Assembly (NCBI RefSeq): GCF_002078875.1 | Contig: NC_034415.1 | Location: forward strand, 26,939,083 to 27,003,082 | Source: Numida meleagris | Lineage: Eukaryota; Chordata; Aves; Galliformes; Numididae | Reading direction: 5' to 3' | Length of the DNA stretch: 64,000 nt | The notes under the pieces: generated by a model | Database searches by the model: none | What the model was told of the DNA's origin: nothing | Seen by the model: the letters and a program-made list of their open reading frames with translations, nothing else | Made by a program: the position numbers and the translations under genes | Shown: positions 52,601 through 64,000 of the stretch, piece after piece | Layout of the letters: each line of letters begins with the position of its first letter | How positions within the stretch are numbered: the stretch's first letter is position 1

Positions 52601-53484
52601 CCGGTATGTACACAGGAGATGGATCTTCAGATTGCATCCAGCCAGGAAAACTGATCCACCATGACTCTTGCCCTTTGTATCACCCTGTGTGCTGGAGCCT
52701 GGGCAGTCACGTACGTCATCTGTGTGCCACCACCTTCATCATATGTCACACAGAGAGCTCAGAGGCGATTCCAGGTGCTGCCCAGAACCCAGCCCAGACT
52801 GCAATACCTGCTGTGGCTCTGGGTCTTGTGCCCATCCCATAGTCCACCCAGAAACTGGGAAGATAAGGGAAGGATGATTTCCAAGTGCCAGTGAAAATAA
52901 AATTACCATTTGTTTCCACATGATAGCTAGCAACAAGCTGCTGCTTCCCCATGACAGTAGTATGGAAGCTGTGTTACAGGCAAGTCGTCTTGTCCGGTAC
53001 CCTTAAAGGAACACCATATTCAGAATCACTTACACTCCCAGCCCTTCCTTCCATTGTCATGGTCAATTGATCAGCACTTGCTTGTTTCTCTCTGGGGAAC
53101 AGGTGCCTTTCGGAAGGTAAAGAGTACACTAATCCTGCATTATAGTGTGTTCACCATCATGATTTTTACTTTTAGCCATGCTGAATTTTGTTACCAGATC
53201 TTTTTTTCCTCCTCAGACAAGATAAAAAAAAGTAGAAGTCTATTGTACCATCAAGTGAGAGTCAATGCTCCAGAGAGAATTCTGGTTTTCAATATGGTCT
53301 CAGGGTCCACAGACAACTAGAAAACAAAATATTTCAACTAAAGATATTTCACGGGGTTTAAAATGTATGCATTAAATGTTTATACTGCTGTCTACAAGCC
53401 TGGTCAGCCCATGTTCATCATGGCGTACCATGGCTGTGGGCTCTCACAAGGAAGGAAAGCTCCTATGAAGGTCTGTGGAGATGC

Positions 53485-53680
53485 TCTGGCACGCAACTAA
53501 GCACTGGCACAGGCTGCCCAGAGAGGCTGTGGAGTCTCCCCTTTGCAGTTCTTCAAAAGCCACCAGGAGGTGGGCCTGGGCACTCTGATCTGGGTGTTCT
53601 GCTGGGCAGGAGTTGGACCAGATGGACCCAGAGGTGCCCTTCCCTCCTCCCCCTGTCTGTGACTCTGTGATGCAGCCACG
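53485..53680 (+). mobile_element. CR1 3' fragment
   Basis: Sense CR1: CACTGGCACAGGCTGCCCAG, then AGAGGCTGTGGAGTCTCCCC, then GGAGTTGGACCAGATGGACC and a decayed 3' terminus (CTGTGACTCTGTGATG). Confidence 0.88.
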
Positions 53681-54672
53681 ATGCCAAAACTCACAGAGAA
53701 GAACATGAATACAAACAATCCGAGGTATCGCATCCACAGAATCACAGTCAAAAGAAAAGACATCAGTTTTCACAAAAATAGAACGTTTTACATTTTTGCC
53801 ATAAAACAGATGAAGATTTTCCCCATGTGAGCTGGAGGTTTGCCCTACAGCACTCCCTGCCATCTACAGGCGTCACAGCAGAGCACAGGCCAATTTCTGA
53901 CCCTAAAAATGAAATCTTAAATAACATTAATTAAAGAATCAGAGTCATGGTGTGGAACTGGGCACCACTGATTCCACTGGCCCTGCATGGCCTGGTGGGA
54001 GCAAAAACCCCCTGTGTCACCCAGGCTTCAAATTCAACCCCCACATTAAAAAAAATGGTCAGATGACAGGGTTTATGGAAACAGTAGCAGACATTTCCCC
54101 ATATGCAGATTATTTATAAAGGGTTGTACTTAGAGAAAATAGTAAGGAATGGCAAAAAAACAACTACAAAAAAAGCGGTCTCTCCCAGTGTTATTGGCAT
54201 GCGAAATTCCAGTCCTGCAAAGACATAAAGTCACGGTTTACCTCTGCAAACCAGGCTTTCCAACCTGCCTGCATTCTTCCCAAATCTGCAGTCAGTAGTT
54301 CCTGTTGGCAGGCCTCCAGCAGCCCCCGAGTTCAGAAGGGTCTTGGTTTTACTACCGACTCGTCACCAGCTGAAACTTTAGGCCATATGAATGGGGCCCC
54401 ATCTGACAGCCTTATTAACACAAATGATTTTTATTCTGCATGCCTGGGTAAGCCATGGGCACATGCCTGCAAGATCAAGGCCTTGGTCATTAATAACTTG
54501 GGCAATCCTTTCACCTAGAAGCCACACTTCGTCTACAAAGAAACCTTTCCGGGAATCTTATAAAAAGATTGATGAAAATTAAACATCTACTTAGTGAAGC
54601 TGAAGTAACCAATATATGATTAATACTTTCCAATTATATTTCAGTACAGTACATTGCTGAGTTTGTTATTAC

Positions 54673-54822
54673 CTGCACTCTTAACACTCCATCTGCAGTG
54701 TTAAATCCATCTGTTGCTGAAAATATGACTATATCTTCAAGGGTTTCTGAATCATCATGCTGGTACCTTTTAACATAATTATAATGAAGAGTGATATTCA
54801 TTATCCAGCGGAAATTAGAAAC
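54673..54822 (-). CDS. FRAS1/FREM-family internal exon (C-terminal half of a CSPG repeat)
   Basis: This exon is exactly 150 nt (50 codons, phase 0 at both ends). A long C/T-rich tract ending TTTATAG precedes it and GTGCAG/GTAATA ends it. The frame is open throughout and reads YQHDDSETLEDIVIFSATDG, then FNTADGVLRVQ. This is the 'Y.HDDSE..ED...FSATDG.N...G.L.V' half-repeat of FRAS1/FREM CSPG domains, stopping just before the expected PVNDE.P linker. The first 19 residues (VSNFRW then IMNITLHYNYVKR) fit the family pattern 'F.W......V' only loosely, so this part may be divergent. The next exon should start in phase 0 with a PVNDE-like linker. The exon at 29570 starts in another phase, so an intervening exon is missing or unrecognised. 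This is the most 5' recognised piece of the gene in the window. Confidence 0.82.
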
Positions 54823-57800
54823 CTATAAATAAGAGGGGAGGGGAGCAAGGGAAGGACTGAGGTCCAGCATCACCCGTTCTCACAATTGATTGTCTTGCCT
54901 GCTCCAACTTGAAATATTGCTACAGACACCGGACTTGGTGTCATCAGTTCCACTGGTTTCACTGATGTTTCCCAGTGCCTACCAGTGGGACTCGGTCCTT
55001 CAATTTATTCCGTGAGTTGGATGTGGGCAAGAGGACAGGTGTCAGTGTGAGTGTACAGAGAAAACAAAAACCTAAAGAGTGCATCCCACTGCCCAAGTTT
55101 CTGATGGGGCAGGATTCCACCCTTGGCAAGTCCTCACCCCTAGGAGGAGGAACTAGTACTGAACTAGGTCTGTGTACCATGGATGTTACCTGGTGGAATG
55201 GCAAGCTCCAGACACTGCTGCCTTTGAAGAGTACTGAAAGTAGAGGGTGCTGTTTCTAAACTCTTGGTACAAACTAACAGAATAGATGTGTTAGGTTTTA
55301 ATGCATATGTCTTGGATGTTTAAAAGTTTTTTTAATACATCAACAGCTGGTTTAAATGTGCCTGCAGTTAATAGAAGGGGAAGCTTATGCCATAGTCTTC
55401 CCTCTTTTCTGCTCTCCTTGACCTCCTTCCCTTCCCTCACTAGGATTCCATTTCACTAAATCAGAAGGCTCCTTTTTAAAAGATTTTTTTTTTAATGTTA
55501 ACTATCATATACCACTAGGCAGTTACAGAAAAGATGTAGGCTTCTCTTTCCCCCAAAGCCTGCAGCAGAGCATTTATTCTTTAACCCTGTGTAGCAACCA
55601 GCAACAGAGAAATTTTTTAAGAAGAACGCAAATTCAGCAACTGATTTTAAAATCCTGCTTGTCCTAAAGACTAAACAAAGCTCTTTCCTCCATGGCAAGT
55701 CCATGAAGTTCAGTGGACCCAGGCAGAGGAGGTTACTTAATAAGAAAAAGATTTCAGATCCTCATTAGAGCATTAAGCAGTTTTATTTTGTTGCAGCCAG
55801 AAGGACCCTATCAGGGTCCTTCCAGCATGTCAGTAAATCTGTGGGATCCTCAGAGCTGGAACAGGTGCCCTGATGCTAACCCAGTGTACCTGGGCTCCTG
55901 AAACAGGAGCATTCTCCCTCCTCCTAGATTCTGCCCTACAAATTCAAAACCTTGAAATGCATTCCAGTAGATTCAAAGCCTCTGCAAGTCCCTATTTTAC
56001 AGCTTAACAGGACTGTCTGGAATCTAACTGGCACAAGAAAAGTGTTATTTGTCAAACTTGCAGGACTGAAATTGGATGAAAGATCAGTCAAACTAGCACG
56101 GGAGCCATAATGTTTTTGACTTGTCACCATGAATCTAAGTAGCAAGTAGAAAATCAGTTTGATTAAATATTTCTTCCCACTGTACTGCTCATAAGGTACA
56201 GTCCCCTCCACTGAGTACAACAGAAAGCAGATAATGTTAATCTCTCTTGGCCTCTAACTCTGGTGGGAATGAAAAGCTTTCTTAATCTTCCTGCCCCAGA
56301 AAGATTTTTGCCTCTATCCCTACAAGGCCATCTTCTGCCAGACGCAAGCATAGCATGGGGCCCTTAGGAAGCCACAGACTACCCACAGGGGCATAAACTT
56401 ATGAAAAAGTAGTCTTGCCACTTGGTTTGACACATGGACTAAAACAAAAAAAAGAAACAAATCAAAGCCCAACAACCTACCATACGAGGAATAGGCTACC
56501 TGCTTCCGTCCAAGGCTTCCAAGTCAGAAGTGAAGCTGCTGTGAATTCTCTGCAATACAAGAGCACAAATATGTTCTTCTCCTTGACATTTAAAGAAGGG
56601 GCTGGGTGTTACCCTGCAGGGCTGATTTTCCGGGCTGACAAGTTACTGGAAAGAAGCTTTCTCATCTCTAAATGAAATCCACACGGTTAGTAGCCAAAGG
56701 TACATACCCAAAGAGTGGCTTTGAGAAATGTCAGAACAAGACCAAGCAAAAAAAACCAGTATAAATGAATTTCAGTGCTTCTACAATAAGTGAAAATGTG
56801 CTTAGAGATTTAAGGAAAAGAAAAAAAATGAAAAAGAAAAAGGAAAAAGAAAACAGAAGCATAGCAATTCAACTACGGATCTTACTAATGAAGCTACAGT
56901 ATTAGTTTCTCCTTATTAAGCTTTCATTGTTATTTTTGTAATATAATTGGTGATCATTCTCTATTTGTAAGCTGACATAGATCTCAGAAGTTATTAGAAC
57001 TACTTGAAAAACATAATAGAACAAACCTCACATGGAACACATTCAGTGAATAATTTTCATTCGTGTAGAAAATGCCAGACTGGCTACCTTGAAGGAACAC
57101 AAGAACCCCACGTAAGCTTTATGCTCTGGCTTTGACAAGAACTTGCTTACCAATTGATATAATGCAAGAACATCTCAAAACTAGTCAGGCAGTAAGTGTG
57201 TGGAACAAACTGCATGGCCTATTACACAGCAAGAGAAATGGCAAACCCGAGCTTTTCACATGGTGAAAAGATCTCAACAAAGATAGAAAACACTTCATGC
57301 TGTGAATTCTCCTACCACTGAGTCAAGTTCTTCTAATACTTTTATTTGTCACCTGTCTCCACGGCTGAAAGTCAAGCAGAAGACAGCATACATTAGAGCC
57401 AAGGAGGATCACAGATAAATCCCTGTAGGGCTTGGTCTACTCAAGAACTGGGAAACTGATCACAGCCACCACATCTCTCTCTGGGTCACCGGTAGAAAAC
57501 CATACACAGAGTGGGCCCAGCGCTCTCTAAGGATGGATGCCAGCACACTAGTAGGGAACAGAAACATCAGAGTCAGGTACAGCTCACCCTTTTTCATTTT
57601 CTAGTGATTAATGTGACGTGGGGCTCAATGATTTGGCACATAAGCCACAAATCAGTGATTTCAGATGTTCTTGTTTACCTGGACAATGCCAGTTCAGGAG
57701 AAGCAGGACGTCAGCGTTTGGTTGGTTTTTAGGCTGAAAAATTAGCATCACTCACACTGTAAAATCTGCAAGATGGAAAAATAGATGTTAGATCTTTTCC

Positions 57801-60800
57801 CTATCACCTTATAAAGTGTAATTCGGCTCAGCAGTTTCATAATCATCAAGGAGAAGTGTGAGAGAGACAACGTAGTAACTGCAGACGAACATTAATTGTC
57901 TGGAGACTCAGTGTCTGGAAAGCAGAGGTGATGCCTTGTGATGGTGCAACTTGCTCTGACAGCAAGTTGTTGTGTAGTTCCAGAAACTCCCCCAGCAGTT
58001 TGGCTTCTGCTTGTCTAACACATCAGTCTCAAAGATGGCTTAAAAATGGAGATCCAGCATATAGTATCCGGCCACCAACTGGTTCTCATCTGCTGCTCCC
58101 ATTTCAGCTCTCAGTTCATCAGTCCATAAGAATTCTCTTTCAACATTTTTTGTTTTCGCAGTGTCTTGACATTTCTATTCATTTACTGTATTCATTTTAG
58201 CATTCCAAAGAAACATGCAAACTGAATCAGCATACCTAAAGAAAAGAGCAGGAAAAGTCAGTTGGGGGGCAGTTTTTTTTTTTCTTTTATTCTCATATCA
58301 TTTAACACTGGTAAAATTCCAGAGCAACTCCGTTAATTTTAATCAAGTTATTAACATAAAACAGGAACTAGTCGTATCAAGTATCATGTCACGTTTATTA
58401 CTGATGAGTGGCTTCAGTCATCTCATCTCTGCTCACTCTTCTGCTCCGCAATATTCTTCTGCATGGCCTTCGAATGTTACATCTCTTGAACCAGACTCAG
58501 AAGACACCAGCATAGGTGTTTCAGGAGGAGCCATCTCCTTTCTGCATGGTTGGGGATGACACTGTTCACCAGGAGTGGTAAGCCATCACCTTGATGGAAG
58601 ATGGCAATGGGAAACTTGTGTCTAATGCTTTACCCTACATCAAATATTAACACAGTGTAATCCTTGGTTGTGTCACTGCCATCGTGCTAGTAGTAAGCAA
58701 CTGCATGCTCAGTGGTTTTTAACTGCACACTTGAAGCTTTTGCTTCTTGTTATATAAATGCAGGGAGAAAGTTACCATGTGCTCTTTCTATCAAAATAAA
58801 TTACCAATAACATTTTCACATTTAAGCAGATACGACACATGTCTTCTGTTCACTGTGTAAAGGCTGGATCCACTTAAAACCAACAGGAGCCTTTTCATCC
58901 ACTTCAGTGAACTTCAGATGAGGTTCCAAAGAAATGACATTGTTATTCCTCCACTCTCAGCTATACATTGGACTGTTCTTAGTAACTAGCCTGAACTATG
59001 CGTACTCTCACTTCAGAAATTACAGAGCGTATATTTTGTTTTTCCAAAGAACTTCTGTTACTCTTTCTATATAACACTCAAAAGACTCAATCCTTTCTCA
59101 GGAATATTACAAGGATAAGTATTGCAAGAGAGACCATGTTTAGATTTTGTAGGCACTGGATTACCCACAGTTTAACCCCCATCTGCCTCAGTACACCTCA
59201 CACTCTGATAAGACCATACTGAGGACCTTCCACCAAGACTTGCAGAGTCTCCCCATTACCATTGGCAGCAGCCTGTAGGGTATCCTATGATAGGACAAGG
59301 CTGTCCTCCTGTGTAACTCAACCCTATGACACACCCTTCTTACAACGGAAGACTGATCATAAGGATTGGCATTACTCTTCAAAAAGAGGTATGTAGCAGA
59401 ATACAAAATGTGAAACTCTCTTCAATCCAATTTAAGCAGCTGATTGGGAGAAGTGAGGTTTTATAATGTTTACTTGAGCTTGGAGGAACACTCCTGTTAC
59501 CACACCAATTAACACTGAGTCTGATACCACAACACTTTCCTGTGTCAAGGGAGTTCTCACAGAGCTCGTGACTGCAGCGAGTGAGGATGAGCACCAGCTT
59601 TCCCCATTTAGGCAGCGTGCTCGCTGCGTGCCAGGGCTGCATCAGCTGTGGGTCCTTCCACAACAAGATGCTAAGCGGATGATATGACTTCAGAGTAGAA
59701 ATGTTATTGAAAACCAGAGACAAAAAACATGTGCAATCAGCCCCCAGACTGGTGGGTTTCAAAGCATATATTTTTTCCTTATTTCTGCATTTCTAATTAT
59801 CTTTATTGTGACTAGGAAAAGGTGCAAGAGTAGAGAAACAATAATGGAAAGGAAAACTTCTGCAAAGTACAGGCAGAAGCGTTATCAGAAAAGCAATGCA
59901 CTATTCCACTTCTCTCACATTTTCATCAAAAAATGAATTATTATTATTGTTTTAAATACTGTCATGTTTGGTACCACCTTCAGAGTGCTCCTAGCTGAAT
60001 AGATCATGTTTAAATAAAACATTTCTTCTCAAAGTTTCCAGGGCAAGTATGTACAAATGGAACAACCTCTGGGTTTGTGTTATCCCGAGAGATCACCACA
60101 TCATAAATACTAACAGCCCATCCACAATTACTGATTATTTCAGGGTACTCAAGCAGCCTAAAAGACCTCAAGATCATAACACCTCCTTGTATTCTCACTC
60201 CGGAGCTAAAATGCTCTTGACTTGAAGAAATGTTGCTTTTTTTTCATTATTTTTTTTCCCCCTCAAATCATCATATGGTTTCTTGAAAAGAGAGTCCTGA
60301 AAAAAAATTTTTTTTTTCTTCTTTTCAACACATCTGGGTAGTTCTGGAATCATATCTGAATTTTCCACATCCTGAAAAGCTCTGTGTACCTAAACTCCTT
60401 TCTGTCTGGAGGAACTAAATGCACAAATATTTTGAAGGATGTGGCTTTAAGCACCTACAGAACTGTAACAACAGTAACACAACTGGACAGAGCAGTGACA
60501 CTGCAAGTTCAGGTAGCAACAAGCCATATACATTGTCATTTACCTCCAAAAATTCCAGGCATTTCAATGCTCAAAAAGCTTAAGGCAATAAAGCGTTCAT
60601 CACCGAATCCTCAGAAGGCTTCAGAGTTTATCCTCGAGTAGCTAGAAGACTATTACTAAGCAAATAAACACACAACTCACTTGCAGTCAGGTAGCTGCAC
60701 CAGCACAATTAGCATCCATGAAGAAGAACCATGACCAAGGCATATTTTTTAAAACACTCATCAGACTTCACACAAAGCCATAACTCCTCTATCCCAAATG

Positions 60801-62979
60801 TACCTGCACAGACATATTAACATGCACTTGAAAGCACTGTCAGCTCACACATTTCAAGCATGATCATATATAACCCTTCACACTCATGTTCCACCAAACC
60901 TTTGGAGCATCAGTCTTCACACTTCTTTTGAAAAATGGGCTGCAACAGAAGAACTGCTCACAAACACATTATCAGTTGCTTGAAATGTAGCCTAACAAAA
61001 CAAGCAAAACAAACACTCCCAGAAAGATTAATGCAGCACTTGCTGACTGCAAGCTTGCTTTGGATGTAGTACAGCAGCCCTGGCTGCAGACAGCCAGGCT
61101 CCATTACTTCATCGTCCTGTCTCCCAGGGTGAGACGCATCAGGTGGCAGGTAGCAGTTCTCCTATCAGACACATCTTGCCAAGTGAAGGCTGTAGTGTTC
61201 TATGCACGGTTCTCCAAATGGGTGAAGTATCCTGCAGGGGGTGGTTAGCAACATGCAGTGTTAGCTTGTCCTTTGGCATTTCTGCATCTTCAGCACCTTG
61301 AACCACAGCTGCAAGTGTACAAGGATGTACTGATCAGTTTGTAAGGCGAACATAGTTGCAAATGCAACTTGGTGATGTGTTTGGAATAGCTCCCTTTATC
61401 AGAACGTAAAAAGAAATGTTTTCTGTTTACAAATAAGAGAACACTGTGAATCTTCTGCATACATATTAGCAGAAGCATGTGGATTCCCACAGGCAAGTGC
61501 ATGCATGTGTGTGAGTGTATATAGATCAACATCAAACAATTCTTAGATGCATCGACAAGTTATGGGGATAATACTATAGAATTAACAGTTAAACACAACA
61601 ATTATCTTCAGATCTTTGCCTCAGACAGTCCATAATCCTCTCCCAGTTGCTGTTGCTGGCAAAATTCCTATTCAAAGGGCAGGACTGTCCATTAAACTTT
61701 TGAGCAATCATACAAAGAAGGGTGATACACAGGTTAGCATAGATGCACAGAGCAATCCAATAAATAATTTGCCAGATTTAGGCCTTTTTTTTTTTTAATT
61801 AGTGATGCCAGTTAAGTGCAGGAAGGCATGGCATGAATGATAAACCCTTGAGAACTTCAAAAGCCATACTTGTGCTCATTCACATTTAAATAAGTTACAT
61901 ACCAATTACTGCTAAAGTAGTTCTGATGGATCACTCTGAGAAGGACCTTCTGCTTACAACAATTAGAAGCTCTAGATAACCCTCCCAAAATGAAAGGAGA
62001 AAGAGGAGTTGGCAAGACAAGCTGAAGTATGAAGATAACTTTATGCAGTGTCCTGCAGAGAGTCCTTGAAAATGTGTAGGTTTGTACCTTCCAGCACATG
62101 CACAGGGCTTCTGGCAAACCTTACCAGTGTTGGCATTAGGTGATGAGCAATTCCATAGAAAAAGAATTTGAAAGGAGTTAAGAAATTTGAAGCTAAAAGA
62201 TTTCATCCTGGAATAAAAGCATCTCTCCTAGGAAATATTGCCTCTCAAGACTATATTTCCCACTCATCACTGTTCCTCTGCCCTTTGCAAGGGAGATACA
62301 CATCACAGCAGTACTTGATGAAGACAGTTTTGATTTGAAAAATTTTGGCCAACGTCACATGGGGAACATCCACAGTGATGTACGTGGGTTAAGCAAATCC
62401 CCCTCGTACAATATTTCTATGTGTTCATTTTGACTGAGTTCAGATTTGAGAATTGCTATTCCCATGAAACGGGGTCATACATTATTGCAGAAAGAATTAA
62501 CATCCACCTAAGAATCCTAAAAAGGGTGAAAAAGTTCTGATCTTTACTTCCACTGTTAGTCTTCATTGTACAGGTTTCTCTGATGTCATCAGGATATAAA
62601 CACCCTTAGAAAACACTGCCTTTAAATAATGCTTATGTGAATATAACTACTTTGATCGCTGACAAAAAAAATAATATGCCCAAGGAGAAGTCAGTACTTG
62701 TTTCATGACTCAAAATCCATTTCACAACAGCTTTGCTCTAAGGCTTTACAACTGTTCTGTAAAGAAATCTGCAAAATGCAGAACAAACCCAGATGGAAAT
62801 GCAAACAGTGATCAACCTTCGTTAATAATCTATGCAATGTTTTTATAACAAAAGGTTTGAAATCCAAAAATAAGCTTATCCAAACATATACCAATTGTTT
62901 TAAAATTAGTCACCTATCCTTCTGCTTGCATTTTGCAGATATTCAGGTAAATACCCCTTCTCCACTGCCACTACTTTAC
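54823..62979. other. Intron-like interval upstream of the 54.7 kb exon
   Basis: AT-rich unique sequence with A/T-rich simple tracts (about 56812-56855 and 60236-60320). The open frames here lack supported splice sites or known motifs. No CR1 was recognised. Confidence 0.5.
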
Positions 62980-63207
62980 CTAAAGCAGTAAGCAGTGTCT
63001 CTGGAGATGTGATCCACGTAGGCAGGCTGTACCTGGCCCAGCACCTCCATACATGAAGGTTGAGATGCTTCTGTCCACTCTGTTAGAAGTGCCAAGAAAT
63101 CCAGGGACGCGGAAGGGCATTTTTCCAGACTTGCAATACTTGAGTTCAGCTGCCTCATACATATGGGAGGAAGAAGTATTTCTATGATAGTCTCCAGTCC
63201 AGTAAAC
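62980..63207 (-). CDS. Candidate internal exon of an unidentified gene (helical protein)
   Basis: A 228 nt stretch on the minus strand lies between a good acceptor (CCTCTGCTTTCAG) and a donor (TTTAG before GTAAAG). It is open in one frame for 75 codons, with split codons at both ends. The reading includes GLETIIEILLPPICMRQLNS, then SIASLEKCPSASLDFLALLT, then VQPAYVDHISRDTAYCF. The leucine/isoleucine-rich, amphipathic look suggests alpha-helical repeats, but I recognise no family. The length is a multiple of three. It ends in phase 2, matching the short candidate exon at 46592-46637. A second frame of the same DNA is also open for about 60 codons and contains a FLGTS string, but its stop falls at the donor, so I preferred this one. 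It is not CSPG-like, so it probably does not belong to the FREM-type gene. Confidence 0.42.
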   Translation of the reverse strand, partial: VYWTGDYHRNTSSSHMYEAAELKYCKSGKMPFRVPGFLGTSNRVDRSISTFMYGGAGPGTACLRGSHLQRHCLLL

Positions 63208-64000
63208 CTGAAAGCAGAGGATTTACAGCATTTGAGATCAAGAAGCCTTGTGTTTGATCATTTATACCGTGGTTTATGAATGAATGCATTCAGAGCCCAG
63301 CTTCAGCACACTCAAATATTCATAGATGCAGCCAAGAACAATACATAGAAAGTTTGTTAGAGACCAGATCCTCTGCTGGGGTACGTCAAATGGTAACTTT
63401 GCTGACTTTGGGGGGAAAACAACAGTTTACACAAGCTAAAAATTCAACCCTTTTGCACACTGAGCTTCTCTGTAAACAGTGCTTTAGTACACATCTGTGA
63501 GCCAGATAATAAACATTTCACATAAATCACTGGGAGGTTTACAGAGCTCCATACACTCACACAGGTTTTCAGTCATACAGCAGAGGCCAGAAGTCCGCAC
63601 CCGATTATATCTCAGTAGCTACTAGCTATTATAAATATCAAAGTCACACAAATGTGGACAATTTCTTTAAGCATTGTGTTGTATTTCTGAAGAGCTCTCT
63701 GAGACCTCTGCATATTTCAGCCTATGATTCTGGGATGGATATATGAGCCCCATGCTCAAGTACAATTAGATATACCCACTGAGACTTGAAATGTCAAACA
63801 CAACTGCCAGAACATTGCTCCAGTAAATCAGCAGTTTTCACATCACAGATCACATCACAGATTCCCTGTGATCCTACACCTCATTTTCGTGTGGTTTATC
63901 CCAGAATTAGGACAGAAATTGACAGAGCTATAGAAGGAGTCTTTCATAAAGCCCAAACATTTGTGATTTTAGGTTATGTGGAAGTCCTGGTTGTGTGGAA
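63208..64000. other. Window end, no recognised feature
   Basis: AT-rich unique sequence upstream (in minus-strand sense) of the candidate exon at 62980-63207. The plus-strand 74-codon frame at 63276-63500 has no recognisable content. Confidence 0.5.

Larger units (their letters stand above)
45840..54672. other. Intron-like interval downstream of the 54.7 kb exon
   Basis: It holds the 46-nt candidate exon (46592-46637) and one CR1 (53485-53680). The 158-codon minus-strand frame at 50348-50824 and the 140-codon one at 48192-48614 have no recognisable domain or splice context. The rest shows no structure that I can support. Confidence 0.5.

Noticed and set aside
59379..59762. A 127-codon minus-strand ORF with a Cys/His-rich part
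   Set aside because: The cysteine spacing matches no zinc finger, and no splice sites or homology signal are evident.
62980..63162. An alternative frame of the 63 kb exon containing a FLGTS string, reminiscent of ADP-ribosyltransferases
   Set aside because: The frame ends in a stop exactly at the splice donor and has no other ADP-ribosyltransferase motif. The other frame is open through both splice sites.

Overview
This window looks like bird nuclear DNA. It has many CR1 LINE 3' ends carrying the ATTCTATG-type terminal repeat, no mammalian SINEs, long AT-rich introns, one intronic-looking CpG island, and only short coding islands bounded by splice consensus. No complete single-exon gene, bacterial or viral operon, tRNA, rRNA or CRISPR array is visible. 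The long open frames are mostly chance products of low-complexity or GC-rich sequence.

The best-supported coding content is on the minus strand. Three exons (54673-54822, 29570-29714, 17742-18006, in transcription order) encode pieces of CSPG/NG2-type repeats of the FRAS1/FREM family of secreted basement-membrane proteins. I cannot say which member (FREM1, FREM2, FREM3 or FRAS1). The splice phases show that at least one exon is missing or unrecognised between each neighbouring pair. The window therefore covers an internal part of a large, many-intron gene.

A second, unidentified set of minus-strand exon candidates (62980-63207, 46592-46637, 44734-44863, with a duplicate of the last at 38885-39014) has mutually compatible phases and a readable joined frame that is not CSPG-like. 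Weaker candidates are at 36086-36195 and 34902-35042. These exons interleave with the FREM-type exons on the same strand. That means nested transcripts, a false set of exons, or a scaffolding problem.

The main structural feature is a head-to-tail tandem duplication with a 5849-base period: 34142-39990 and 39991-45839. The copies show no indels and only about eight scattered substitutions, plus one 14-base mismatch block. The seam is poly(T), one N, then poly(A). This looks much more like two haplotypes left in tandem by the assembler than a true segmental duplication.

Layout: 1-17741 is non-coding, with CR1 fragments and an 18-bp minisatellite. 17742-29714 holds two FREM-type exons and an 11.6 kb intron-like interval. 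31470-32340 is a CpG island next to long homopolymer and purine tracts. 34142-45839 is the duplication. 45840-64000 is intron-like sequence with the 54.7 kb FREM-type exon and the upstream exons of the unidentified set.
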